Positions 43,601-52,801 of a stretch of DNA of 64,000 nucleotides are shown one piece after another. The notes beneath the pieces are model-generated. The model was not told where the DNA came from, ran no database searches, and was given only the letters and a program-made list of their open reading frames with translations. How positions within the stretch are numbered: the stretch's first letter is position 1; the number at the start of each line of letters is the position of its first letter. The translations under genes were made by a program, and so were the position numbers. The DNA lies in the NCBI GenBank assembly GCA_018069525.1, contig JAGPUQ010000004.1, positions 62,001 to 126,000 on the forward strand, written 5' to 3'. Source of the DNA: Porticoccaceae bacterium. Its GTDB lineage: Bacteria > Pseudomonadota > Gammaproteobacteria > Pseudomonadales > Porticoccaceae.

Positions 43601-43656
43601 AGAATAAAAGGCTAGTTAACGAGGGCGGCACGATTAACAAAAAAATTGTTCTATTG

Positions 43657-45774
43657 ATGGTTTTGGTCTGCGTGGTCGCAGCTTTTTTCTGGTTTGATCT
43701 GGGCGAGGTGATTAGCGTTAGCTTGTTCCGTGAGCGCTTTGCCAGTCATCCGGTCGCCACGGCATTGACTTTCTTTGTGGTGTACGTAGCGGCCACGGCT
43801 TTCTCCCTGCCTGTCGGCGCGGTGCTGAGCATCATCGGTGGGATGACCTTTGGTTTGGTCATTGGTACGGGCTTAGTCTCCTTTGCCAGCACCATCGGTG
43901 CCACACTGGCCTTTCTGTTTTCCCGTTTTATATTGAAAGACTGGGTGCAACAAAAATTGGGTGCTTATTTGCAGCCTATTAATCGAGGTATGGCAAAAGA
44001 CGGCGCATTCTACTTGTTTACCTTGCGACTGATCCCGGTATTTCCCTTTTTGGTGATCAATTTATTAACGGGTTTGACGCCTATTCGCACCTGGACCTAT
44101 TACTGGGTGAGCCAGCTGGCCATGTTTCCTGCCACGGTGGTGTACGTCTACGCCGGGGCGGAATTGGGCGAGGTCGAGGAATTTTCGACAGCGGGAATAT
44201 TACAACCGGGTTTGATTTTCGCCCTGGTAATACTGGCCATGTTCCCTTTTATCGCACGGGGCATCGTGGCGGCGATCAATCGGCAGCGGGTCTATCGTGG
44301 GTACCAGCGCCCAAAGCAATTCGACACCAATGTACTGGTGATTGGTGCGGGTAGCGCCGGCCTGGTATCCGCCTATATTGCCGCCGCGGTGAAGGCTCAC
44401 GTTACCCTGGTGGAAAAACACCGCATGGGTGGCGATTGCCTCAACACAGGCTGCGTGCCCAGTAAAACCCTGATTCGTGCAGCTAATACGGTGCACGACA
44501 TTCAGCAGGCGGATCAATTGGGTATAAATACGGGCCCTGTGGAGGTGGACTTCCCCAAAGTGATGGCTCGCGTGCGAGAGGTGATCAGCCAAATTGAGCC
44601 TAACGATTCCGTCGAACGCTACGGTAGCCTTGGTGTCACTTGCGTGGCTGGCACCGCAAATATTGTGTCTCCCTGGGAGGTTGAGGTGGATGGGCGGCGC
44701 GTAGCGGCCAGAAGCCTAATTATCGCCACCGGTGCGAGCCCTGCAGTGCCGAATATTCCTGGATTAGAGGACATTGACTACCTAACTTCGGATACGGTTT
44801 GGCAATTGGATACTTTACCGAAGAATCTACTGGTGATCGGCACCGGGCCGATTGGTTGCGAGTTAGCTCAGGCTTTCCAGCGCCTTGGCAGCAAGGTAAC
44901 ACTGGCTGGTCGTGCGCCCTGTCTGTTACCGAGAGAAGATGAGGAAGTGTCAGAATATATGATGCAAACTTTTGCTCGTGAAGGTCTGCGTGTTCTATGC
45001 GGACACAACCTTCAGAGCTTTGAGCAGGAGCTTGCCAGTAACTCTCTACCTGTAAATACGGCGGTGTTTGAGTCGGTGGGTCAGCAACAGCGCATACCCT
45101 TTGATCGAGTCCTGTTGGCGCTTGGGCGCAAGCCCAATACTCAGGGCTTTGGGCTTGAAGGCCTGGGTATTGCTTTGGCGGATAATGGCACCATCGAAGT
45201 GGATGAATATTTACGCACCAAATACCCTAATATCTATGCCTGCGGTGATGTAGTCGGACCTTATCAGTTCACTCATGCCGCTGCCCATCAAGCCTGGTAT
45301 GCGGCGGTTAACGCTTTGTTTGGACGCTTTAAAAAGTTCAAAGTCGATTATTCGGTGATTCCCTGGGCAACTTTTACGGCCCCGGAAGTTGCGCGTGTCG
45401 GTTTAAATGAACAGCAAGCGCGGGCGCAGGGCGTGGAATACGAAATCACGCGCTACGATCTGAGTGATCTGGATCGCGCACTTACGGATAATGTAGCTAG
45501 TGGTTTTGTAAAGGTGCTAACCGTGCCGGGTAAGGATAAAATACTGGGCGCGACTATTGTTGGCCACCACGGCAGCGAATTACTCAGCGAATTTATCACC
45601 GCCATGAAACGTAATTTGGGGCTCAATAAAATTTTGGGCACCATCCATATTTATCCGACCATGAGCGAGGCCAATAAATATGTGGCGGGCAACTGGAAAC
45701 GGGAACACACGCCGGAAAAATTGCTAAGTTGGGTGGAGAAATACCACCGCTGGATGAGAAACCAGAAGACGTAA
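43657..45774 (+). CDS. TVP38/TMEM64-family membrane domain fused to a FAD-dependent disulfide oxidoreductase
   Basis: About 705 residues. The first 215 form a TVP38/DedA-like membrane domain (FSLPVGAVLSIIGGMTFGL, FYLFTLRLIPVFPFLVINL). The rest is a class I flavin disulfide reductase of the mercuric reductase/dihydrolipoamide dehydrogenase type: FAD motif VIGAGSAGLVSAY, redox pair GGDCLNTGCVPSKTLIRAA, NAD motif GTGPIGCELAQAF, and the dimer-interface end IHIYPTMSEANKYVAGNWK. No ribosome site precedes the ATG. GAGGG lies 7 bases before an in-frame ATT at 43633 (MNKKIVLL if used), which may be the true start. It lies upstream of an ArsM-like gene; an electron-transfer or metal-related role at the membrane is inferred. 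Confidence 0.87.
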   Translation: MVLVCVVAAFFWFDLGEVISVSLFRERFASHPVATALTFFVVYVAATAFSLPVGAVLSIIGGMTFGLVIGTGLVSFASTIGATLAFLFSRFILKDWVQQKLGAYLQPINRGMAKDGAFYLFTLRLIPVFPFLVINLLTGLTPIRTWTYYWVSQLAMFPATVVYVYAGAELGEVEEFSTAGILQPGLIFALVILAMFPFIARGIVAAINRQRVYRGYQRPKQFDTNVLVIGAGSAGLVSAYIAAAVKAHVTLVEKHRMGGDCLNTGCVPSKTLIRAANTVHDIQQADQLGINTGPVEVDFPKVMARVREVISQIEPNDSVERYGSLGVTCVAGTANIVSPWEVEVDGRRVAARSLIIATGASPAVPNIPGLEDIDYLTSDTVWQLDTLPKNLLVIGTGPIGCELAQAFQRLGSKVTLAGRAPCLLPREDEEVSEYMMQTFAREGLRVLCGHNLQSFEQELASNSLPVNTAVFESVGQQQRIPFDRVLLALGRKPNTQGFGLEGLGIALADNGTIEVDEYLRTKYPNIYACGDVVGPYQFTHAAAHQAWYAAVNALFGRFKKFKVDYSVIPWATFTAPEVARVGLNEQQARAQGVEYEITRYDLSDLDRALTDNVASGFVKVLTVPGKDKILGATIVGHHGSELLSEFITAMKRNLGLNKILGTIHIYPTMSEANKYVAGNWKREHTPEKLLSWVEKYHRWMRNQKT

Positions 45775-45825
45775 GTCATAAGGCGCAAGACATAAGTCAT
45801 AAGTCATAAGACATAAGGTATGAGG
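45763..45825 (+). repeat. 7-bp tandem repeat x9 ending in the arsM ribosome site
   Basis: Units of the form CATAAGT/A/G start every 7 bases from 45763 to 45819: perfect or near-perfect at 45777, 45791, 45798, 45805 and 45812, diverged at 45763, 45770, 45784 and 45819. The stop codon of the preceding gene (45772-45774) lies inside the array, and the last unit, TATGAGG, supplies the Shine-Dalgarno sequence for the ATG at 45834. Confidence 0.85.
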
Positions 45826-45833
45826 AACAGTAA

Positions 45834-46949
45834 ATGAGTATTTATAGTGATGTGAGTGAGCGTTACGCCAAAGGCGCGCAGGCTCGAGAAGAGTCTTTGT
45901 GCTGCCCGGTAGACTACGACCAGTCGTTGCTGGCAATGCTACCGCAGGAAATTATTGAAAAAGACTACGGCTGTGGTGATCCCTCCCGCTATGTGCGTAG
46001 CGGCGACACCGTTCTCGATCTGGGCAGTGGCGGCGGAAAAATTTGTTATATGGCAGCGCAGCTGGTTGGTGATACCGGCCAGGTGATTGGCGTCGATATG
46101 ACCGACGATATGCTGGCCCTGGCGCGAAAATATCAGGGTGAAATGGCCGAGAAATTAGGCGGTGATCGGGTAGCGTTTAAAAAAGGTTATATTCAAAATT
46201 TGGCATTGGACGTTAATAAAGTGAATCATTTTTTAAGCGAGCATCCCATCAACGATGCTAATGTATTAAGCGAGTTTGAAAGCTGGAAAACGAAACAGTG
46301 TGTAGAAGCGCCGTTAATCGAAACCGGCAGCGTTGATTTGGTTATTTCTAACTGCGTACTTAACCTGGTTGCCGAGCAAGATCGCAAACAAATGATTGCT
46401 GAAATATTCCGGGTATTAAAACCGGGTGGCCGCGTGGCTATTTCAGATATTGTCGCCGATGAATACGTGCCAGAACATTTAAAAAATGACGCTACCTTAT
46501 GGAGCGGGTGTATTTCTGGTGCCTTCCACGAAAAAGATTTTTTACAGGCGTTTACCGATGCCGGATTTGTTGGCTCCAGTTACGACAAATGGGACGCCGC
46601 GCCATGGCAAGTGGTCGAGGGTATTGAGTTCCGCTCCGTCACGCTAACGGCGGTAAAGCCGAGTAAGGCGGATCTTTATGATGGTGGCCATGGTGTACTG
46701 TACAAAGGCCCCTACGCCAAAGTTTACGATGACCTGGGCAACATTTATCTGCGCGGCGAGCGCATGGCGGTATCTAAACGCACCTACGACCTGCTTATGG
46801 CTCAGCCCTACGAGGGAGGCTTTATCGGCATCGAACCTTCTGAGCAAGTTAATCACGGTGGTTTTTGTAAGCCCCAGGGTGCACTAAGGCCCGCCGCGGA
46901 AACCAAAGGCGGCAAGCAGGCGGGTGGAGAGGACAGTGCTTGCTGCTAA
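45834..46949 (+). CDS. ArsM-like SAM-dependent methyltransferase
   Basis: 371 residues. The SAM-binding motif is VLDLGSGGGKICYMAA. Cysteines typical of arsenite methyltransferases are present: LCCPVDYD, YGCGDP, SNCVLNL and WSGCISGAFHEKDF. The family adds methyl groups to trivalent arsenic bound by these cysteines. A C-terminal extension of about 95 residues (KADLYDGGHGVLYKG onward) ends in Cys-Cys and may also bind metal. No arsR, arsB or arsC is near, so another thiophilic substrate is possible. The gene overlaps the GST gene by 26 bases if that starts at 46924. Confidence 0.8.
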   Translation: MSIYSDVSERYAKGAQAREESLCCPVDYDQSLLAMLPQEIIEKDYGCGDPSRYVRSGDTVLDLGSGGGKICYMAAQLVGDTGQVIGVDMTDDMLALARKYQGEMAEKLGGDRVAFKKGYIQNLALDVNKVNHFLSEHPINDANVLSEFESWKTKQCVEAPLIETGSVDLVISNCVLNLVAEQDRKQMIAEIFRVLKPGGRVAISDIVADEYVPEHLKNDATLWSGCISGAFHEKDFLQAFTDAGFVGSSYDKWDAAPWQVVEGIEFRSVTLTAVKPSKADLYDGGHGVLYKGPYAKVYDDLGNIYLRGERMAVSKRTYDLLMAQPYEGGFIGIEPSEQVNHGGFCKPQGALRPAAETKGGKQAGGEDSACC

Positions 46950-47607
46950 CTTGATTGGTAACGAAGTAGATTTAGCGTCCCTGCCTTTACTGTACACTTT
47001 TCGGCGCTGTCCCTATGCCATGCGTGCTCGTATGGCGCTGTATCAGGCGCATGTACAAGTTAAAATTTTCGAAGTCGATTTAAAACAAAAACCCGAGGCA
47101 ATGTTAAAAATTTCTCCGAAGGGTTTAGTCCCGGTGTTACAGCTCAAAGATGGTCGAGTGATTGATGAAAGCCTGGATATAATGCGCTGGGCGTTAAAGA
47201 AAAACGATCCCGGCAATTGGCTGTTAAAAAAAGATGCGACGGCAGATGCGTTGATTGCTGAAAACGACGGTGCTTTTAAGCAGGCGCTTGATAGCTACAA
47301 ATATCCCCAGCGTTTTGCCGATGAAAACGAATCTGATTTACGTGGCTCTTGTGACAAGGCACGGGATCAAGGTCTTCAGTTTATCGAAAAATTAAATCGT
47401 ACGCTGGAAGGAAATACTTATTTGTCAGGTGCCGAGCTAAGTTTTTCAGACATCGCTATTTTTCCTTTTATTCGGCAGTTCGCTAACGTTGATATTACGT
47501 GGTTCCACAGTTTACCGATCGAGCCCTTACAGGCCTGGCTCGATCAATTGGTGGAAAGTGTTGAGTTCAAATGGGTTATGCAGAAAGACAGAGCGCTGCT
47601 TTTATAA
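46924..47607 (+). CDS. Glutathione S-transferase family protein
   Basis: About 227 residues. The N-terminal thioredoxin-like domain has LYTFRRCPYAMRARMAL, with a cysteine at the usual omega/zeta-type position, and SPKGLVPVLQL containing the cis-proline. The C-terminal helical domain has TYLSGAELSFSDIAIFPFIRQFA. The start is uncertain: GTG at 46924 or 46936, the latter just after GGAGAGGA. The stop codon overlaps the start of the next gene as TAATG. Substrate unknown; it is grouped with a thiol-metal methyltransferase. Confidence 0.85.
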   Translation: MERTVLAANLIGNEVDLASLPLLYTFRRCPYAMRARMALYQAHVQVKIFEVDLKQKPEAMLKISPKGLVPVLQLKDGRVIDESLDIMRWALKKNDPGNWLLKKDATADALIAENDGAFKQALDSYKYPQRFADENESDLRGSCDKARDQGLQFIEKLNRTLEGNTYLSGAELSFSDIAIFPFIRQFANVDITWFHSLPIEPLQAWLDQLVESVEFKWVMQKDRALLL

Positions 47608-48605
47608 TGAGTGAGCATTCAACATCAAGCCTAATTTCAACTGAAACATTAGCGGCACTTCATCAACACCTGCCGAGCTTAAATTTCGATCCAGATACTG
47701 ACGCCGCTAGTGAGCAACTTTCCGTAGCGCAGGAATATTTACGTTACTATAATTTACGTCCTGAAGATGTCCTCCCCCAGGTGCAACACTATCTGGGCAC
47801 AACAAATGTGAGCATGGCTAGTGGCGAACACTTTACGGTTGTCTGTCATTACTGGCTACACCCGGAAGCTAAAGATACTACTTTTGTAGTGCATGGCTAC
47901 TTTGATCACGTGGGTCTATATGGGCATCTGATTAAAGATTTACTGGAGCGCGGCTCCAATGTGGTGACCTTCGATTTGCCGGGTCACGGTATTTCTAGTG
48001 GCGAGCGTGCGACGATTGCCAGTTTTGATCACTACGTAGAAGTGCTCGATGCTATTTGTCAGATGGCCAAAACCCATTTCCCCAAACCCTGGCGCGCTAT
48101 TGGTCAAAGCACCGGTGGTTCGATTGTGCTGAAACATATACTCGAAGCAGGCTCGAGAGGGCAGTCATCTGTTTTTGATCAAGCAATCCTGCTGGCGCCG
48201 CTAGTTCGTCCGCGGTTCTGGAGATTTAACGGTTGGGTGTATTTGCTCACACGCCGATTTTTGCAACGCATAGATCGCGTTTTTGTGCCCAACTCAGGAG
48301 ATCGGGATTTTGTCGAATTTATTAAAGCCAAAGACCCCTTGCAGGCTCGACACTTATCGCTAGAGTGGATTGGTGCTATGAAACGATGGATTGCGAGATT
48401 TATCGAGTTGCCTGCCAGCGATTTCCCGATAACGATTATCCAGGGCGACCGAGACGCAACGGTCGACTGGAAAGGTAATTTGGATCTATTACGCGACAAG
48501 TTTCCAAATAGTCGTGTGCATATGTTGTCGGGTGCACAGCATCATCTGGTGAATGAAACGCAAAAGATCAGGGAAAAAATATTTGCAGTGATAGCGCGGT
48601 ATTAG
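47607..48605 (+). CDS. Alpha/beta hydrolase (serine aminopeptidase S33 / monoacylglycerol lipase-like)
   Basis: 332 residues. Oxyanion region VVHGYFDHVGLYGHLI, DLPGHGISSGERATI, nucleophile elbow IGQSTGGSIVL, where the expected GxSxG reads G-Q-S-T-G, acid in GDRDATVDW and histidine in SGAQHHLVNE. The ATG at 47607 shares its A with the stop of the GST gene, so the two are coupled; the frame open from 47571 is not needed. Likely an esterase or lipase in the cytoplasm. Substrate unknown. Confidence 0.87.
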   Translation: MSEHSTSSLISTETLAALHQHLPSLNFDPDTDAASEQLSVAQEYLRYYNLRPEDVLPQVQHYLGTTNVSMASGEHFTVVCHYWLHPEAKDTTFVVHGYFDHVGLYGHLIKDLLERGSNVVTFDLPGHGISSGERATIASFDHYVEVLDAICQMAKTHFPKPWRAIGQSTGGSIVLKHILEAGSRGQSSVFDQAILLAPLVRPRFWRFNGWVYLLTRRFLQRIDRVFVPNSGDRDFVEFIKAKDPLQARHLSLEWIGAMKRWIARFIELPASDFPITIIQGDRDATVDWKGNLDLLRDKFPNSRVHMLSGAQHHLVNETQKIREKIFAVIARY

Positions 48606-48618
48606 AGGAAAAAAAGCA

Positions 48619-49290
48619 ATGGAAAACTACCGGCATCAGTTTATAGATTACAGCCCCTGTAACTTGCCCGTAGGTAAAGCCGTATGTGTGGGGCTGAATT
48701 ATGCGGCCCACGCGGCGGAAATGAGTAGTCAGCAAACGGCGGACCCTCTGCTGTTTATAAAACCCAGTACCGCATTGGTGCCGCTGGCGGGCGGAATGAA
48801 AATTCCCACCGAGCTTGGCGATTGTCATTTTGAAACTGAAATGACAATTTTAATTGGCGAGCGTCTAAGCGGCTGTAACCAGGCCCAGGCGCAGAAAGCC
48901 ATTGTTGGTATCGGTTTGGCGCTCGATCTTACCTTGCGTAGTTTGCAAACCGAATTAAAGACCAGCGGCCAGCCCTGGGAAAAATCGAAAGCCTGGGATG
49001 GCGCTTGCCCGCTGACATCTTTTCTTAAACCAGAAAAAATCGCTGATCTTCAAAATCAGCGTATTCGTCTTTATCAAAATGAACAGCTTCGACAGGACGG
49101 CAATACTGCGCAGATGCTAACGCCGGTGTTGCCGTTGATTGTTTATATCAGCCGATTTTTCACTTTGGAGCCCGGCGATGTAGTGCTTACCGGAACCCCG
49201 GAAGGCGTTGGCCCGCTAGCATTGGGAGATCAGTTGCGAGTAGAGCTGGGAGAGGTGCTGGTTGAGACTGCGAGCGTAGTGGGACGTTAG
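48619..49290 (+). CDS. Fumarylacetoacetate hydrolase family protein
   Basis: 223 residues of the FAH C-domain type (YcgM/FAHD1-like). Core blocks are VCVGLNYAAHAAEM, PLLFIKPSTALV, the metal-site glutamates in CHFETEMTILIG, and VLTGTPEGVGPLALGD. Members are metal-dependent hydrolases or oxaloacetate decarboxylases acting on acylpyruvates. It is the last gene of the co-directional group that begins at 43657. The stop lies in a 10-11-bp repeat. Confidence 0.9.
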   Translation: MENYRHQFIDYSPCNLPVGKAVCVGLNYAAHAAEMSSQQTADPLLFIKPSTALVPLAGGMKIPTELGDCHFETEMTILIGERLSGCNQAQAQKAIVGIGLALDLTLRSLQTELKTSGQPWEKSKAWDGACPLTSFLKPEKIADLQNQRIRLYQNEQLRQDGNTAQMLTPVLPLIVYISRFFTLEPGDVVLTGTPEGVGPLALGDQLRVELGEVLVETASVVGR

Positions 49291-49313
49291 TGGGGCGTTA
49301 GCAGGCGTTAATG
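49271..49313 (+). repeat. 10-11-bp tandem repeat x4 across the FAH-family stop codon
   Basis: CGTAG/CGTTA cores begin at 49275, 49285, 49296 and 49306. The clearest copies are GGGACGTTAGT and GGGGCGTTAGC. The stop codon TAG (49288-49290) is inside the second unit. Confidence 0.5.
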
Positions 49314-49378
49314 ATGTTGAATTTTGCTTAACTATAAATCGATTCTCACCGCCGCTGTGTCCCGCTGCCCCGGGACTT

Positions 49379-50329
49379 TTAACTCTCGGGTTCAGCCGGA
49401 GCCGGATTAGGGTGTCCGACCATCAGCGAGCCGGGTATTGAATCGATCAACTCTTCCACCGTGAACATGCCGTCGTCCTGGGTTTTTAACAGAGCTTTTT
49501 CTTCCACGGGTTCGCAGTAGATGGACACACGACCTTGTTCTACGTGAAAAATTTGGCCGTTAACATCCTCGGCCGCATCGGTCGCCAGGTAGGCGACCAT
49601 GGGCGCAACAAACTCTGGCCCGGGCATTGCCATGATCGAATCGTAACGATCCTGAGTGATCAGCCCAGTTTCGAGGCGACGTTTCATGCCGTCAATCACG
49701 CCCTGATCCATAGTCATGCGAGTCGCGGCAATCGGACAAATGGCGTTGGCGGTAACGCCGTAGCGACCCAACTCTCGGGCCAGTGCACGGGTGAGAGAAA
49801 CAATACCTCCTTTGGCTGCGGCGTAATTGGCCTGGCCGACACTGCCACGCCAGGCATCGGAAGAAAAATTGATGATACGGCCAGAGCGCTGACCTCGCAT
49901 GACTTTGGCAGCGTGGTGAGCCATGTTGTAATGGCCTTTCAGGTGGACGCGGATGACGGTATCCCAGTCATCCTCGCTTAAATTCCAGATCATGCGTTCG
50001 CGCAACACGCCCGCGCAGTTAACCACTATATCTACCGAACCAAAGGCCTCGACACATTGGCCGATAATGCCGCTAGCGGCTTGATAATCATCGACTGGTG
50101 CGAGTGCGGAGATGGCTTCGCCACCGAGAGCCTGAATTTCGCCGACCACTTGATCGGCGGGGGCTTCCTCCGTGGCCTCACCGCCGCGACCGGCACCGGG
50201 ATCAGCTACCACAATACGAGCGCCCTGATTCGCAAGTTCTAGCGCAATGGCGCGACCAATGCCGCGTCCTGCGCCGGTTACAATGGCTGACTTACCTTTC
50301 AGGTTCATTCCTTTCGGGGGCACAATCAT
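49379..50329 (-). CDS. Short-chain dehydrogenase (multifunctional enzyme type 2-like)
   Basis: 316 residues, SDR fold with TGAGRGIGRAIALELANQGA, NCAGVLRERM, NFSSDAWRG and YAAAKGG. The glycine-rich insert VADPGAGRGGEATEEAPAD after strand 2 and the C-terminal extension are features of the (3R)-hydroxyacyl-CoA dehydrogenase domain of peroxisomal multifunctional enzyme type 2. It likely acts on hydroxyacyl-CoA or a steroid side chain. It follows fba by 55 bases on the same strand. An internal start at MNLKG (GAAAGGA upstream) is possible. Confidence 0.87.
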   Translation of the reverse strand: MIVPPKGMNLKGKSAIVTGAGRGIGRAIALELANQGARIVVADPGAGRGGEATEEAPADQVVGEIQALGGEAISALAPVDDYQAASGIIGQCVEAFGSVDIVVNCAGVLRERMIWNLSEDDWDTVIRVHLKGHYNMAHHAAKVMRGQRSGRIINFSSDAWRGSVGQANYAAAKGGIVSLTRALARELGRYGVTANAICPIAATRMTMDQGVIDGMKRRLETGLITQDRYDSIMAMPGPEFVAPMVAYLATDAAEDVNGQIFHVEQGRVSIYCEPVEEKALLKTQDDGMFTVEELIDSIPGSLMVGHPNPAPAEPES

Positions 50330-50384
50330 TCCTCGCTCTGGTTAAAGACGCTTAACACTTAAGGTAGTAATTCCCTGGAGACTT

Positions 50385-51449
50385 TTACGCCACGTGCTGG
50401 TCCAGCTCCCCCGCCGAATAGCGACCAAACATCGCTTCCAGACCTAGAGGCTTAATTTTACTGGCCTGTCCGGTGCAACCGAAGGACTCGTAGCGGGCCA
50501 AACAAATATCTTTCATTGCTTGAGTTGCGGCGGCTAAATATTTACGTGGATCAAACTCGGTGGGGTTTTCAGCTAAAAAGCGCCGCGTCGCCCCCGTGGA
50601 TGACAGACGCAAATCGGTATCGATATTTACTTTACGCACACCGTGTTTAATGCCCTCGATAATTTCTTCCACCGGCACGCCGTAGGTTTCGGGAATCTCG
50701 CCACCGTACCGGTTAATAATCGTCAACCATTCCTGGGGTACGGAAGAGGAGCCGTGCATCACCAAATGGGTGTTGGGAATACGCCCGTGGATGGCCTTGA
50801 TGCGATTGATGTCGAGAATGTCCCCGGTGGGTGGGCGGCTAAATTTGTAAGCCCCGTGAGACGTGCCGATGGCAATAGCCAGCGCATCGACGCCGGTTTT
50901 GGCCACAAAGTCGGCGGCTTCGTCCGGGTCGGTGAGCATTTGCTCATGGCTTAATACACCCGCTGCGCCAACGCCATCTTCTTCACCGGCTTCACCGGTT
51001 TCCAGTGAACCCAAGCAACCGAGTTCACCCTCTACCGACACGCCACAGGCGTGGGCCATCTCGACCACACGCCGAGTGACGTCGACGTTGTAATCGTAGC
51101 TAGCCGGGGTTTTGCCATCTTCTTCTAAAGAGCCGTCCATCATCACCGAGGAAAAACCCAGTTGAATAGAGCGCTGACACACGGAGGGGCTGGTGCCGTG
51201 ATCCTGATGCATGACCACTGGAATGTGGGGGAATTCTTCAACCGCAGCCTGAATTAAATGGCGCAAAAACGGTGCACCCGCGTATTTACGCGCTCCGGCG
51301 GAGGCCTGCACAATCACTGGCGCATTACTTTCGTCGGCGGCTTCCATAATGGCGCGCATTTGCTCCAGGTTATTAACGTTGAAAGCCGGAACGCCGTAGG
51401 TGTTCTCCGCCGCGTGATCCAACAACTGCCGCATACTGATTAAAGCCAT
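50385..51449 (-). CDS. fba: Fructose-bisphosphate aldolase, class II
   Basis: 354 residues of the CbbA type. Zinc-binding and catalytic regions: [69 protein letters not shown]. It cleaves fructose 1,6-bisphosphate to dihydroxyacetone phosphate and glyceraldehyde 3-phosphate. It is 30 bases downstream of pgk in the tkt-epd-pgk-fba run. Confidence 0.97.
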   Translation of the reverse strand: MALISMRQLLDHAAENTYGVPAFNVNNLEQMRAIMEAADESNAPVIVQASAGARKYAGAPFLRHLIQAAVEEFPHIPVVMHQDHGTSPSVCQRSIQLGFSSVMMDGSLEEDGKTPASYDYNVDVTRRVVEMAHACGVSVEGELGCLGSLETGEAGEEDGVGAAGVLSHEQMLTDPDEAADFVAKTGVDALAIAIGTSHGAYKFSRPPTGDILDINRIKAIHGRIPNTHLVMHGSSSVPQEWLTIINRYGGEIPETYGVPVEEIIEGIKHGVRKVNIDTDLRLSSTGATRRFLAENPTEFDPRKYLAAATQAMKDICLARYESFGCTGQASKIKPLGLEAMFGRYSAGELDQHVA

Positions 51450-51479
51450 GATCCGTTCTCCTGTGTGTAGCTATTCTGG

Positions 51480-52643
51480 TTAAGCGCCGCGTGCTTCCAG
51501 CATCGCGACAGCCGGTAATGTTTTGCCTTCTACAAATTCCAAAAATGCACCGCCGCCGGTGGAAATATAACTTACCTGATCGGTAATACCATATTTATCC
51601 ACTGCGGCCAGGGTGTCGCCACCGCCAGCAATGGAAAACGCCGGGCTGGCTGCGATGGCTTCGGCGATAATCCGAGTGCCCTCGCCAAACTGGTCGAACT
51701 CAAATACACCCACCGGGCCATTCCAGATGATAGTACCTGCATTTTGCAAAATTGTGGCAAGTTTACGGGCCGCTTCTGGGCCAATATCGAGAATCATATC
51801 GTCGTCGGCGACCGCAGCGGCGGTTTTAATATCCGCAGGGGCATCTTCGGCAAAGCGTTTCGCGGTGACCACATCGACTGGGAGTGGGATTTCGCACTTG
51901 GCCATCAGGCTTTTGGCAACGGGAATTAAATCCGCTTCGCACAGAGACTTGCCCACCGGGTAGCCCGCTGCGGCTAAAAAGGTATTGGCTATGCCGCCGC
52001 CGACAATCAGTTGATCGGCTTTATCGGACAAAGTTTCCAGTACTTCCAGCTTGGTGGAGACCTTGGAGCCAGCCACAATCGCTACTAAAGGCCGGGCAGG
52101 ATTCGCCAGGGCTTTATGTAAGGCATCCAGCTCGCCAGCCAACAGCGGCCCGGCGCAGGCGATGGGTGCATATTTCGCTACGCCGTGGGTCGAGGCCTGG
52201 GCGCGATGGGCGGTGCCAAAGGCATCCATCACAAAAATATCACAGAGCTTGGCGTAGGCGCGGGCGAGTTCGTCGGCGTCCTTCTTTTCGCCGCTATTAA
52301 AGCGCACGTTTTCCAACAGAACTAATTCACTGGGAGCAATATCGACACCGGATTCTAGCCAGTCGCTAATAACGGGAACATCGCGACCCAACAAGCCGCC
52401 CAGGTGCTTGGCAACCGGCGCTAAGGAAAACGCGGGGTCGTAGCGGCCTTCTTCTGGCCGTCCCAGGTGGGACATCACAATCACGGCGGCTCCCGCTTCC
52501 AGCGCCAATTGCAAGGTCGGTAGCGCGGCACGGATGCGGGCATCGGAAGTGATAGCGCCGTTTTTGATGGGAACATTAAGATCTTCTCGAATCAGGACGC
52601 GCTTGTTGCTTAGATCGAGTTGGGTCATTAATTTTATGGGCAT
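51480..52643 (-). CDS. pgk: Phosphoglycerate kinase
   Basis: 387 residues, normal length. N-terminal signature [17 protein letters not shown], then [42 protein letters not shown] and the nucleotide-binding glycines in [16 protein letters not shown]. It interconverts 1,3-bisphosphoglycerate and 3-phosphoglycerate. The ATG at 52643 gives [11 protein letters not shown], matching related enzymes. The start codon sits inside a 14-bp tandem repeat, whose extra copies place out-of-frame ATGs upstream. Confidence 0.97.
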   Translation of the reverse strand: MPIKLMTQLDLSNKRVLIREDLNVPIKNGAITSDARIRAALPTLQLALEAGAAVIVMSHLGRPEEGRYDPAFSLAPVAKHLGGLLGRDVPVISDWLESGVDIAPSELVLLENVRFNSGEKKDADELARAYAKLCDIFVMDAFGTAHRAQASTHGVAKYAPIACAGPLLAGELDALHKALANPARPLVAIVAGSKVSTKLEVLETLSDKADQLIVGGGIANTFLAAAGYPVGKSLCEADLIPVAKSLMAKCEIPLPVDVVTAKRFAEDAPADIKTAAAVADDDMILDIGPEAARKLATILQNAGTIIWNGPVGVFEFDQFGEGTRIIAEAIAASPAFSIAGGGDTLAAVDKYGITDQVSYISTGGGAFLEFVEGKTLPAVAMLEARGA

Positions 52644-52680
52644 AGTTTTATGGGCATGGTTTTATGGAGATAGTTTCAGG
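52632..52680. repeat. 14-bp tandem repeat covering the pgk start codon
   Basis: TTTTATGG begins at 52632, 52646 and 52660, with a partial copy at 52674. Read on the minus strand the unit is ATGCCCATAAAACT. The ATG of the second and third units is followed by the same CCCATAAAA, and the last one is the pgk start. Confidence 0.75.
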
Positions 52681-52801
52681 TGTTTTGTGTGGTTTGGATC
52701 TTGGGCTGTTACCAAAGATTTAATTAAAATTTGAAAATGCTACTGATAAAAAATATCGCTAGTGACAGATGAAATTAAATAAAAATATACCGTAGTAATT
52801 A

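Noticed and set aside
43545-45825. Possible CRISPR-like arrays at the two repeat clusters
   Set aside because: Units are only 7-8 bp and directly adjacent without spacers, and no cas genes are present.
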